Shown here piece after piece: positions 24,457 to 34,012 of a DNA stretch of 64,000 nt. Every line of letters begins with the position of its first letter. Position 1 is the stretch's first letter. The position numbers and the translations under genes are program-made. Source of the DNA: Thermoanaerobaculia bacterium (GTDB lineage: Bacteria; Acidobacteriota; Thermoanaerobaculia; Thermoanaerobaculales; Sulfomarinibacteraceae); contig JAMOWA010000064.1 in the NCBI GenBank assembly GCA_027061805.1, positions 176,200 through 240,199 of the forward strand, read 5' to 3'. The notes below the pieces were generated by a model. The model was given only the letters and a program-made list of their open reading frames with translations, did not search any database and was not told the DNA's origin.

Positions 24457-26466
24457 TCACGCCTCGATGGCCTCTGCAACGAGCTCGATGACGTCGTGGG
24501 TCCGGGCCTCCTCGTCGCCCAGCTCCTGCTGGGCATTGGCCAGCATGACGTTGCAGAAGGGGCAGGCCACGCACATCTCGGCGGTGCCCGTCTCCTTGAG
24601 CTGGGTGTAGCGCACCTGGTTGATGCGCTCGCCCAGCTTCTCCTCGAGCCACATGCGGCCGCCCCCGGCACCGCAGCACATGGCCTTCTCCTTCGAGAGC
24701 TCGGCCTCCCGGACCTTCAGGCCCGGCACGGCGTTGAGCAGAAAGCGCGGCGCGTCGAACTCGCCGTTGGTCCGGCCCAGGTAGCAGGGGTCGTGGTAGG
24801 CCAGCTCCGCCTGCACCGACTTCGTGAGCTTCACCCGGCCGCTCCGGACGAGATCGGCCACCAGCTGGGTGCCGTGGACCACCTCGTAGTTCCCGCCGAA
24901 GTCGGGGTACTCGTTGGCCAGCGTGTTGAAGCAGTGGGGGCAGTTGGTGACGATCTTCTTCACGCCGTGGCCGTTCATGGTCTCCACGTTCTGCTGGGCC
25001 AGCACCTGGAACAGGTACTCGTTGCCCATGCGGCGCGCCGAGTCGCCGGTGCACATCTCCTCCGGCCCCAGGATGGCGAACTTCACGCCCGCCGCCCCGA
25101 GAACCTTCGCCATGGCCTGGGAGACCTTCTTGCCGGCGTCGTCGTAGCTGCCGGCGCAGCCCACCCAGAAGAGGTACTCGAAGTCGCCGCCGGCCTCGCC
25201 CGCCAGGGGGATGTCCAGGCCCTCGGCCCAGTCGGCGCGCGTCTCGGGCGCCAGCTGCCAGGGGTTGCCGTTGACCTCCATGCCGCGGAAGGCGATCTGG
25301 GCCTCCTCGGGGAACTCGGCCTTGTCCAGCACCAGGTTGCGCCGGATCTCCACGATCTTGTCCACGTAGGAGATGTCCAGGGGGCAGGCCTCCTCGCACC
25401 AGCGGCAGGTGGTGCAGGCCCAGACAACGTCCGGGTCCACCACGGCGGGCACCAGCTCCACCTCCGAGGCCTTGCCGTCACCCGGCGAGCCCAGCAGGTC
25501 CTTCTGCTCGTGGTACAGCTCGTCCCGCACGGTCCTGGTGAACATCACCGGCTGGAGCGGCTTGTTGGTCAGGGTCGTGGGGCAGAGCTCCCGGCACCGG
25601 CCGCACTCGGTGCAGGTGTAGAGGTCGAGCATCTGCTTCCAGGTGAGGTCCGTGACGGTGGCGATCCCGAAGCGGGTGTCCTCGTCGATGTTCTCGAGGT
25701 CCATGGTGGGGAGCTTGCCCGGGGCGTCCAGGTTGGCGAAGAAGACGTTGAACAGCGCCGTGTAGACGTGGAAGTGCTTGCCGTAGGGCAGTTCGTTGGC
25801 GAAGGCGTAGAGGGTGATCAGGTGGATCCACCACATCCCGGAGTAGATGGCCTGGAGCGTCGCGGTGGACATCCCCGCGAAGAGCTTGCTCACCAGGGTG
25901 CTCACGGGCAGCCAGGAGGCGGACATGCCCGCCGCGATCCGGGCGCCCTCCGAGCCCAGGTCCGTGATCATGAGGGTGCCGATGAGCCCGATCACGAGCC
26001 AGGCCTGGCCGGAGAGCAGCAGCCGGAAGGGCTTCTGCACGGCGCGGCGGTAGGCCGCGAAGGCCAGCCCCACCAGGACCAGCAGCTCGAAGATGTCCTT
26101 GGAGAAGAGGTAGGCGTGCCCCAGCGACGTCCGGAGCAGCGGCAGCTCCCACCCCCTGAACAGTCCCTCCACCACCATGGAGACGGTCCGGAGGCTCACC
26201 ACCAGGAATCCATAGAAGATCAGGACGTGGTAGAAGCCCGCGTACGGGTCCCTGAACATCTTCTTCTGGCCGATGGCAAAGACCATCATGTGCTTGAAAC
26301 GCTCGCCCAGGCGGTCGAACCGGTCCACGGGGCGGCCCAGCCTCAGCAGCTGGAAGCGCCGGCTCAGGGAGAAGATCACCCCTCCGACGCCGACGATCGT
26401 CAGCAGCAGGAACCAGATGTACCCGGGAATTCCAAGAAACGAACCTGCCGTCGCGTGGTGCAGCAT
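24457..26466 (-). CDS. Membrane ETF:quinone reductase-like (Fe-S)-binding protein (HdrD/nitrate reductase gamma fusion)
   Basis: 669 residues. About residues 1-230 form a cytochrome-b-like membrane domain with 5-6 helices (IPGYIWFLLLTIVGVGGVIF and following), similar to the nitrate reductase gamma subunit. Two [4Fe-4S] motifs follow: CTECGRCRELCP and CTTCRWCEEACP. Two CCG-type domains end the protein, with CCGAGGGRMW and NCPHCFNTL visible. This architecture is that of the EMR proteins that pass electrons from ETF, reduced during acyl-CoA oxidation, to menaquinone. The role is inferred from the family. AGGAGGG precedes the ATG. The promoter carries a FadR-like operator, and a terminator follows the gene. 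Confidence 0.87.
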   Translation of the reverse strand: MLHHATAGSFLGIPGYIWFLLLTIVGVGGVIFSLSRRFQLLRLGRPVDRFDRLGERFKHMMVFAIGQKKMFRDPYAGFYHVLIFYGFLVVSLRTVSMVVEGLFRGWELPLLRTSLGHAYLFSKDIFELLVLVGLAFAAYRRAVQKPFRLLLSGQAWLVIGLIGTLMITDLGSEGARIAAGMSASWLPVSTLVSKLFAGMSTATLQAIYSGMWWIHLITLYAFANELPYGKHFHVYTALFNVFFANLDAPGKLPTMDLENIDEDTRFGIATVTDLTWKQMLDLYTCTECGRCRELCPTTLTNKPLQPVMFTRTVRDELYHEQKDLLGSPGDGKASEVELVPAVVDPDVVWACTTCRWCEEACPLDISYVDKIVEIRRNLVLDKAEFPEEAQIAFRGMEVNGNPWQLAPETRADWAEGLDIPLAGEAGGDFEYLFWVGCAGSYDDAGKKVSQAMAKVLGAAGVKFAILGPEEMCTGDSARRMGNEYLFQVLAQQNVETMNGHGVKKIVTNCPHCFNTLANEYPDFGGNYEVVHGTQLVADLVRSGRVKLTKSVQAELAYHDPCYLGRTNGEFDAPRFLLNAVPGLKVREAELSKEKAMCCGAGGGRMWLEEKLGERINQVRYTQLKETGTAEMCVACPFCNVMLANAQQELGDEEARTHDVIELVAEAIEA

Positions 26467-26525
26467 GCGCCCTCCTGAAGTCCCGCCCCCCTCAGGGGAA
26501 GCGATGGTGGTATTTCACGGCGGCG

Positions 26526-26553
26526 AGTATACCAGACACTGAATGACTGTTCA
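26526..26553 (-). promoter_or_regulatory. Promoter of the ETF:quinone reductase gene
   Basis: On the minus strand -35 TGAACA (26553-26548), a 16-nt spacer and -10 TATACT (26531-26526). It lies about 60 nt before the ATG at 26466. The -35 box is inside the palindrome described next. Confidence 0.6.
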
Positions 26554-26557
26554 TTCA
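26540..26557. promoter_or_regulatory. FadR-like (TetR family) operator palindrome
   Basis: TGAATGACTGTTCATTCA is a perfect 7-bp inverted repeat with a 4-nt centre. It matches the consensus known for the Bacillus/Thermus FadR repressor of fatty-acid degradation (TGAATGA-N4-TCATTCA) in both arms. It overlaps the -35 box of the ETF:quinone reductase promoter, where a bound repressor would block RNA polymerase. No regulator gene is visible in the window. Confidence 0.7.
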
Positions 26558-26586
26558 TCCCGCGCCACTCCGGTATGATCGGAGGG

Positions 26587-28632
26587 ATGACACCGCATTC
26601 CCGGAGGATCCTCCGGACAGTCGCAGTCGCGATCCTCCTGGCCGCCGCGGCGTGCCGGCCCGCGATCCGCCACACCGGTGACCTGGACAGGATCCGGGAG
26701 ACCGGCGAGCTGCGGGTGGCGGTGCGGCCGGGGTTCCTCGCCTCCCCCGTCCACACCGCCGGAGGCGTGGACCAGGTGGAGATGCTCGAGCAGCTGGCGG
26801 CACGCCTCGGTGTGGAGCTCCGATGGGTGCAGGCCAGGAGGAACGACCAGGTGGCGGCCTGGCTCGAGGAGGGGCTCGCCGACCTCGCCGTCCACAGGTT
26901 CTCGCCGGCCGGCCTGAGAGAGCGGGGGCTCGTCCCCTCCGCGGCGGTCGACTGGGTGGAGGACGTCGTGGTGGCCAGCGACGGAACGGGGGTGCAGGGG
27001 TTCGAGGATCTCGGCGGCCTCGGGCTTCATCTCCAGGGCTCCTATCGGGAGCTGGTGGCACCCGGACTGGAGGACCTCCGCCGTCTGGGAGTCCGGACCT
27101 TTCCGGTCCCGGAGGAGGTCCCGCTCGAGGAGGTGGTCCACAGGGTCCGCGGGGGACGCTACCCCCTCACGGTCAGCGACTCGGGGATGCTTGCGGCCCT
27201 GGGGGAGTCGGGCCTGGTGCAGGTGGGGCCGCTGGCGGAGCCGAGGCCCCTGGTGTGGGCGCTCCGTCCCGGAAACCCCTGTCTCAAGGAGGCCGTGGAC
27301 GGCTTCCTCTTCGCCGAGAGCGTCCTGGCACGGTCCACCCGGGTGGCGGACTGCCGGGACCTCCCGGAGATCCGGCGGATGCGGATCCTCCGCCTCATCA
27401 CCAGGAACTCGCCCACCACGACGACCATCTCCAGGGGAGGGCTCGAGGGCTTCGAGTACGACCTGGCCCTGGGGTTCGCCCGTGACCTCGGGGTGCGGCT
27501 GGAGCTGGTCATTCCCCCGCCGGGCGCCGACCCGCTCCGCTGGCTGGAGGAGGGCTACGGGGACGTGGCCGCCCTGCACGAACCCCTGCCCCTTGTCCCC
27601 CGTGGACGGTTCCTGGCCACGGTGCCTTACCGGAAGGTGGACCTCGTGGTGGTGGCCCGGGACGACGGCGAGCTGCCCGCGGTCGTTGAGGACCTCTCGG
27701 GACGGCGGGTCCTGGCGGTGCCGGGCGCCGCCGACCGTGTGGCGCTGCTGCCCCTGGACCCGCCGATCCTGGTCGAGGCCCTGCCGCCGCACCGGGATGC
27801 GCTCTCGGCCCTGGCGGCTGTCGGACGGGGTGACGCCCGCCACGCCGTGGTGGACCGGGACCTGCTCCGGCTGGAGCTCCCCAACCGGCCCAACCTCCGC
27901 GAGGGGCCCGTGGTGATCCCCGGGTGCGAGCTCCGGTGGGCTGTGGCTCCCGGCTCACCGGCCCTCCTCGGAGCGGCGGACTCGTTCCTGCGGCGGGCAC
28001 TCCGGCAGGGGTTGCTCCGGGAGCTGGAGCTCAGCGAGCTGAGGCCCGGAGGACGGTGGGTCTCCCCGAAGTCTCTCGAGATCCCGGAGGGTGCCCTGAC
28101 GCCCTTCGACCCGCTCCTCCAGCGGGCAGGACGGGAGACCGGCCTGGACTGGCGCCTCCTGGCCTCACTCATGTACGAGGAGTCCCGCTTCGATCCGGGG
28201 GCCGTGGGACCGGGCGGCTCGGCGGGCCTCTTCCAGTTCATGCCCTCCACGTGGCGGGAGCTCGGGGTACGGGATCCCCACGACCCGGCGGAGGCCATCC
28301 CCGCCGCTGCCCGGTACCTTTCCCAGCTCATGGACGAGTTCTACGACGTTCCCATGGCGGATCGTGTGGCCATGGCCATCGCTGCCTACAATGTGGGGCC
28401 CCGCCACGTGGCCGACGCCCGCAGGCTGGCCCGCGAGATGGGACTCGACCCCGACCGGTGGGCCGGCAACGTGGAGACGGCCCTGGTCCTGCTCGACAAT
28501 CCGGACGTTGCCCGGCGATTCCCGGCCGGTGTCTGCCGGTGCCGGAGGGCGGTGGGCTACACGCGGCGCATCCTGCGGCGCTACCAGGCCTACCGCGAGC
28601 TCGTCTCCCCTCTGGGATCCCGCGGCCTCTGA
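26587..28632 (+). CDS. mltF: MltF-type membrane-bound lytic murein transglycosylase with tandem solute-binding domains
   Basis: 681 residues. A lipoprotein signal ends in LLAAAACRP, with the Cys as acylation site. Two periplasmic solute-binding (SBP_bac_3) modules follow (about 35-260 and 265-480), then a C-terminal SLT domain (about 500-640) with the catalytic Glu in MYEESRFDPGAVG, the GLFQFMPSTW motif and AIAAYNVGP. MltF cleaves glycan strands, and the binding domains may sense muropeptides. E. coli MltF has one such module; two are present here. ATG 26587 is preferred because a TATGAT -10 at 26573-26578 lies just before it; ATG 26575 is in frame 4 codons earlier. It is divergent from the reductase gene. 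Confidence 0.85.
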   Translation: MTPHSRRILRTVAVAILLAAAACRPAIRHTGDLDRIRETGELRVAVRPGFLASPVHTAGGVDQVEMLEQLAARLGVELRWVQARRNDQVAAWLEEGLADLAVHRFSPAGLRERGLVPSAAVDWVEDVVVASDGTGVQGFEDLGGLGLHLQGSYRELVAPGLEDLRRLGVRTFPVPEEVPLEEVVHRVRGGRYPLTVSDSGMLAALGESGLVQVGPLAEPRPLVWALRPGNPCLKEAVDGFLFAESVLARSTRVADCRDLPEIRRMRILRLITRNSPTTTTISRGGLEGFEYDLALGFARDLGVRLELVIPPPGADPLRWLEEGYGDVAALHEPLPLVPRGRFLATVPYRKVDLVVVARDDGELPAVVEDLSGRRVLAVPGAADRVALLPLDPPILVEALPPHRDALSALAAVGRGDARHAVVDRDLLRLELPNRPNLREGPVVIPGCELRWAVAPGSPALLGAADSFLRRALRQGLLRELELSELRPGGRWVSPKSLEIPEGALTPFDPLLQRAGRETGLDWRLLASLMYEESRFDPGAVGPGGSAGLFQFMPSTWRELGVRDPHDPAEAIPAAARYLSQLMDEFYDVPMADRVAMAIAAYNVGPRHVADARRLAREMGLDPDRWAGNVETALVLLDNPDVARRFPAGVCRCRRAVGYTRRILRRYQAYRELVSPLGSRGL

Positions 28633-28677
28633 GGCCGGGTCCCGGCAGCTTTCCCCGTCCTCCTCTTGTGAAATCCG

Positions 28678-28706
28678 GTGACACACCGGGAAAGATCGCG
28701 TATCAT
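28678..28706 (+). promoter_or_regulatory. icd promoter with overlapping palindrome
   Basis: -35 GTGACA (28678-28683), 17-nt spacer, -10 TATCAT (28701-28706). The perfect inverted repeat CCGGTG-ACA-CACCGG (28675-28689) covers the -35 box and could be an operator. The predicted start site is about 35 nt upstream of the GTG start codon. Confidence 0.65.
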
Positions 28707-28747
28707 GCCCGCGCGGTGTTCGCCGCAGATCACCAGGGAGGTGAGCC

Positions 28748-30091
<1,344 letters not shown>

Positions 30092-30119
30092 CCTGCGAAG
30101 GTGTGTCGGCAGACTCCGG

Positions 30120-30145
30120 TGCCCCCGCATGGCGGGGGCACTTCT
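30120..30145 (+). terminator. Terminator-like hairpin after icd
   Basis: A 9-bp perfect stem TGCCCCCGC/GCGGGGGCA with loop ATG (30120-30140) is followed by CTTCTT. It lies 29 nt after the icd stop. The T tract is short. Confidence 0.7.
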
Positions 30146-30170
30146 TCATGGTGGGAACAGGCTCTCCCGA

Positions 30171-30412
30171 GGTTGTCGCATTGTTTCCAACATGCATGGG
30201 TGCGAGAGATACGATGGCATCGACGATTGCCTGGCTCCGAAGTCGGGGGTCCGCTCATGTCGTGGAGGCCGATTGTTGGAACGCGGACCTCGGTCCGCGG
30301 GGGCCATCATCCGTCCCCATCCTCCTGCGATCCGGGGGAATGCGGGCCTGCACCAGCGTTCCATGGACCCCGGCCCGGAGGCGGCGAACAGCGCGACGAC
30401 CTCTTCCCGTGG
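30171..30412 (+). repeat. Dispersed two-hairpin element, copy B
   Basis: Aligns over about 240 nt with copy C at 44.2 kb: CATGCATGGG, GAGAGATACG, TGGCATCG, GTGGAGGCCGATT, hairpin GCGGACC/GGTCCGC, CCATCATCCGTCCCCATCCT, AATGCGGGCCTG, CCCGGCCCG. It fills most of the 346-nt gap between icd and the diguanylate cyclase gene. The second hairpin is degenerate in this copy. Confidence 0.75.
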
Positions 30413-30437
30413 TAGGGTTGCATCAGGGTTGGAAGAC

Positions 30438-32732
30438 GTGAAGAGGGAATCCCACCGTCTCATCGCCGCGGCGTTCACCCTGCTGATCTTCGGGCTCCTG
30501 GGGCTGGGTGTCTGGCAGGCGGACTACTTTGCCCAGCGCCGGGTGGGTGTGGTGATCGACCCGGATGTCGAGGGCCTCGTGGTCTCCAGGGTGCCGGAGG
30601 GCCTGCCCGCCGAAAGGGCCGGCATCCGGCCCGGCGACATCATCGTGGCCGTGGACGGCACGCCCGTCCCGACGAATGTCGATTACGACCGGGTGGCGAA
30701 GACCTTCCGCAGGCACAGGCTCATTCCCTTCAGAGTCCGCCGCGGCGACAAGACCCTGGTTCTCCCGGTGGAGCCCGGCGTCCCCTTCGCAGCGGGCCCC
30801 CTGATCTTCAACGGCATCGTGGTGCTGTCGTATCTCCTGGTGGTCCTCCTGGCACTTCCCACGGCACACAGCGATCCCAGGGCACGGCTGCTCGCGGCCT
30901 TCTCCGGCATGGTGGCCCTCGAGCTGGCCATCCCCGGCGGGTACCTCGGCCCCCCGGCCCTCACCGTGCTGAGCACCGTGGTGTTTCACGTGATCACGGG
31001 GCTCGAGCTCGGCTTCCTGCTCCACCTGGCCTCCGTCATCCCGAAGCCTGCACGGTGGCTCAGGCGAAACCGCTGGGTTCCCCTGGTCTTCTACGGCGTC
31101 GGAATCACCTGGGCGGTGCTGATCTCCGCGACCATCGTGGAGGAGATCCTGGGGAAGCAGTGGTTCCCGTGGTCGGCCACCTTTCTCGAGACCACGGTAT
31201 TCAGCATCCTGATGAGCTCCTGGGCCATCGCGGTGATCGGGATCCTGGTGTACCAGGTCCGCTCCTCGATCCTCACCACCGAACGCAGCCAGGCCATGCT
31301 CGTCCTCTTCGGCCTCCTGCCCTGGGCACTCTACACCGTTCTCACCGATGTGGCCCAGAGAACCGGCATGAGTCTCCCTGCCTGGGTCTTCGCACTGCAG
31401 CTGGTGGTGCTTCTCCCCTACCCCATCGCGGTTCTCGTGGCCATCACCAGGCACCACCTCCTCGACATCGAGCTCGTGGTGCGGCGGGGCCTCGTGTACA
31501 GCGCGGTCACCCTGCTGCTCGTGGTGGCCTTCTACACGATCCTGGGAGCTGGCAGCTCGGCCCTCGCCAGTCTGATCGGATCCGCCTCGGGATCGGTCTG
31601 GCTGATCTCCGCCGCCACGCTTCTCGTGGGCCTGCTCTTCTGGCCGCTCCGGAACGCGATCCAGGATTTCATCGATCGGAGGATCTTCCCGGAACGGTTC
31701 GCGCTCAGGTCACGGCTCGTGGAGCTTGCCGCGCGCCTCCCCCTCCAGGGCTCCCTCGCGGCCATGGGGCAACACCTGGTCCGCGAGCTCACCTCCATCC
31801 TGGGGATCGAGTCCGCCACCCTCCTGGTGGCGGACCCCAAGACGAAGATTCTCGTGGCCCTGGCCTCCACCGCCCCGGCGGCTGCCAGCCGGTCCGAGCA
31901 CTCGCTCCTCCTGGGGCCGGAGGATCCCGCCGTGGAGGTCCTCCTGGAGGCCCACCGGCCCATCAGTGCCCGCCACCTGGCCACCATCAGCCCCTCCATG
32001 GCCCAGCGACTCCAGCTGGTCAACGCGAGCCTCGCCACGGGGCTCGTCAGCGGCCAGGAGCTCACGGGGGTCCTCCTGCTCGGCCCGAAGGTCGATCGGG
32101 AACCCTGGAGGGCCGAGGAGCTCGACCTCATCAAGCTCTTCTCCCACAACGTGGCCTCGGTGTTCGAGAACGTGCGACTCCTGGAGTCCGCCACGTACGA
32201 GGGGCTCACTGGCCTGCTCCGGAGGGAGGCCATCCTGGACCTCCTGGCCAAGGAGATCCGCCGTGCGGCACGGTACCGCAGGCCCCTGGTGGTGGTCATG
32301 GCCGACATCGACCACTTCAAGAGGACCAACGACCGGTACGGGCACCTGGTGGGAGACGCCGTGCTCAAGAACACGGCATCGTTGCTGTTCTCGAACCTGC
32401 GATCCACCGACATCGTGGGCCGCTACGGCGGCGAGGAGTTCCTCCTGGTGTTTCCCGAGACCCGGCTGGAGCATGGGCTGGCCGTGGCGGAGAAGCTCCG
32501 GCGCGCCGTGGAGAACGCCTCGGTCGTCCTTCCCGAGGGGGAGGAGGTCCGTGTCACCATCTCCTTCGGTCTCACCGCCGTGGAGGAGGATCGCATCAGC
32601 TTCGAGCTCACCCCCGAGGAGATCATCGCGGCCGCCGACGCCAACCTCCTCCAGGCAAAGCAGACGGGACGGAACAGGGTCCTGGGGAGCCGGTTCGAGC
32701 ACGACTCCTATCCTCCAGCACGGGGCACGTGA
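30438..32732 (+). CDS. PDZ / multi-helix membrane / GAF / GGDEF diguanylate cyclase
   Basis: 764 residues from GTG 30438; the frame upstream is the dispersed repeat. Order: one N-terminal helix (LIAAAFTLLIFGLLGLGVW), a periplasmic PDZ domain (about 40-120; RVPEGLPAERAGIRPGDIIVAVDG), then about 8 membrane helices, a GAF-like domain (about 440-590), and a C-terminal GGDEF domain. The active site is GGEEF near residue 664, with the I-site RSTD five residues before it, so cyclic-di-GMP synthesis with product inhibition is expected. The PDZ part could sense peptides or unfolded proteins in the periplasm; that is inference. Its 3' end overlaps the convergent PilZ gene by 25 nt. Confidence 0.85.
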   Translation: MKRESHRLIAAAFTLLIFGLLGLGVWQADYFAQRRVGVVIDPDVEGLVVSRVPEGLPAERAGIRPGDIIVAVDGTPVPTNVDYDRVAKTFRRHRLIPFRVRRGDKTLVLPVEPGVPFAAGPLIFNGIVVLSYLLVVLLALPTAHSDPRARLLAAFSGMVALELAIPGGYLGPPALTVLSTVVFHVITGLELGFLLHLASVIPKPARWLRRNRWVPLVFYGVGITWAVLISATIVEEILGKQWFPWSATFLETTVFSILMSSWAIAVIGILVYQVRSSILTTERSQAMLVLFGLLPWALYTVLTDVAQRTGMSLPAWVFALQLVVLLPYPIAVLVAITRHHLLDIELVVRRGLVYSAVTLLLVVAFYTILGAGSSALASLIGSASGSVWLISAATLLVGLLFWPLRNAIQDFIDRRIFPERFALRSRLVELAARLPLQGSLAAMGQHLVRELTSILGIESATLLVADPKTKILVALASTAPAAASRSEHSLLLGPEDPAVEVLLEAHRPISARHLATISPSMAQRLQLVNASLATGLVSGQELTGVLLLGPKVDREPWRAEELDLIKLFSHNVASVFENVRLLESATYEGLTGLLRREAILDLLAKEIRRAARYRRPLVVVMADIDHFKRTNDRYGHLVGDAVLKNTASLLFSNLRSTDIVGRYGGEEFLLVFPETRLEHGLAVAEKLRRAVENASVVLPEGEEVRVTISFGLTAVEEDRISFELTPEEIIAAADANLLQAKQTGRNRVLGSRFEHDSYPPARGT

Positions 32733-34012
32733 ACGACGATCCCGGAACCGCGGGGCACGACCCGTACCGCGCCGTTGCTCCCCGCAAGATCCAGCACCAC
32801 GTGAAGCTCGGGTGGACGCCGCTCCCCGTGGAACCCCACCCTGACCCCCTGCACCTCGGGCGTGGCCTCACCCGCCACTTCTCCCCGATAGGCCGTCACG
32901 ATCCCCCTCAGCTGGATCACGTGGCGCGGCGGGTCCTCCATGGCGAAGTGCCGGATCCTCTCCGGGGCGACAGGCCCGTCGAGCCGGACCGTCACGGTGC
33001 TTCCCTTCGCTCCTCCGGCCAGCTCGATGTGCTCAACCGCAGTGGCCGGATGGGCTTCCGGGACCGGCTCCGCTGCCGGTTCCTCCGCCCCGGTACCCGC
33101 CGGCTCCCCGGCGCCGTCCAGCGTGACAGCCACGCCGGGCTCCTGCCGGTTCCCCTCCACCGCGGTTCTGCCAGGGGTGCCCGTCACCGGCCCGTCCGGC
33201 GGGGCCCCGGTCCCGGGTCGGAGGCCACTCTCATCCCGGTCCCCCCGGACCATTCCGGCAGGCGGCTCCGCCAGGCTCGGCTCCTCGCCATGTCCGGCCC
33301 CCCCGTCTTCGGCACGTTCCACGCCCGGGGGCTCCACCGGTGGCGATGCCTCCTGCGGCAGGAGCCTCCATCCCACGAAGCCCAGCACCGCCACGATGCA
33401 GACGGCGGCCCCCAGAAGCCACGGCATCCGGTTCCTCCCTGCAGGGACACTGTCCACGGGTTCGGCAGAGAATGGAGGGGGGAGCTCCTCATCCTCGTCG
33501 TCGAACGGTCCGATCACGGGGGGAGCAAAGACGTCGGCCCGCGTGGGATCGACGGGAGCCGGTCCGGACTCCTCCGCGTGGAACGGGTCCGCGTCGGGAA
33601 CCTCCAGCCCGGCTCCCCGGCGGGGCGACTCTCCGGAGAGGCTGAACGGCCGCCCACCCTCGCGAAGATGCTGCTCCACCATCCTCTCGATCAGCTCCCG
33701 GCCCTGGGGCTCGAGGTGAAGGAAACGGACCGCCATCCCGGGAGGACCATCCCCGGGGTCCCCCTTCCGGCGGACCCACACGACCTGTCCCCGGCCCCGG
33801 ATGAGGTCGAAGCCGTCCACAAGGTGCAGCCGGAAGTCCACGGGGGTCCCCACGGGAAACAGCTCCTCGCAGTCGATGAACATGCCGCCGGCCGAGACGT
33901 TGGCGACGTACTGCTCGGCGAAGCTCGTGACACTGGAGAACTCCAGGTCCACCGTGGCCCGCAGGGCCGCCCTGGGTTGCCGTCTCCGTTCATCGTGGGG
34001 TGGATCGGTCAT
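32708..34012 (-). CDS. PilZ-domain protein with a membrane helix and C-terminal AMIN domain
   Basis: 434 residues. The N-terminal PilZ domain has the c-di-GMP motifs: an Arg cluster ERRRQPR (residues 8-14) and N38-x-S40-x-G42-G43. A Pro/Asp/Glu-rich linker follows, then one membrane helix (PWLLGAAVCIVAVLGFVGW, 197-216). A Pro/Gly/Glu-rich periplasmic linker leads to an AMIN domain (about 335-430; VTVRLDGPVAPERIRHFAM ... LHVVLDLAG). AMIN domains bind peptidoglycan or secretin complexes such as PilQ. The protein could link cytoplasmic c-di-GMP to an envelope machine, which is inference. GGAGGG precedes ATG 34012. It overlaps the upstream gene by 23 nt. Confidence 0.82.
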   Translation of the reverse strand: MTDPPHDERRRQPRAALRATVDLEFSSVTSFAEQYVANVSAGGMFIDCEELFPVGTPVDFRLHLVDGFDLIRGRGQVVWVRRKGDPGDGPPGMAVRFLHLEPQGRELIERMVEQHLREGGRPFSLSGESPRRGAGLEVPDADPFHAEESGPAPVDPTRADVFAPPVIGPFDDEDEELPPPFSAEPVDSVPAGRNRMPWLLGAAVCIVAVLGFVGWRLLPQEASPPVEPPGVERAEDGGAGHGEEPSLAEPPAGMVRGDRDESGLRPGTGAPPDGPVTGTPGRTAVEGNRQEPGVAVTLDGAGEPAGTGAEEPAAEPVPEAHPATAVEHIELAGGAKGSTVTVRLDGPVAPERIRHFAMEDPPRHVIQLRGIVTAYRGEVAGEATPEVQGVRVGFHGERRPPELHVVLDLAGSNGAVRVVPRGSGIVVHVPRAGG

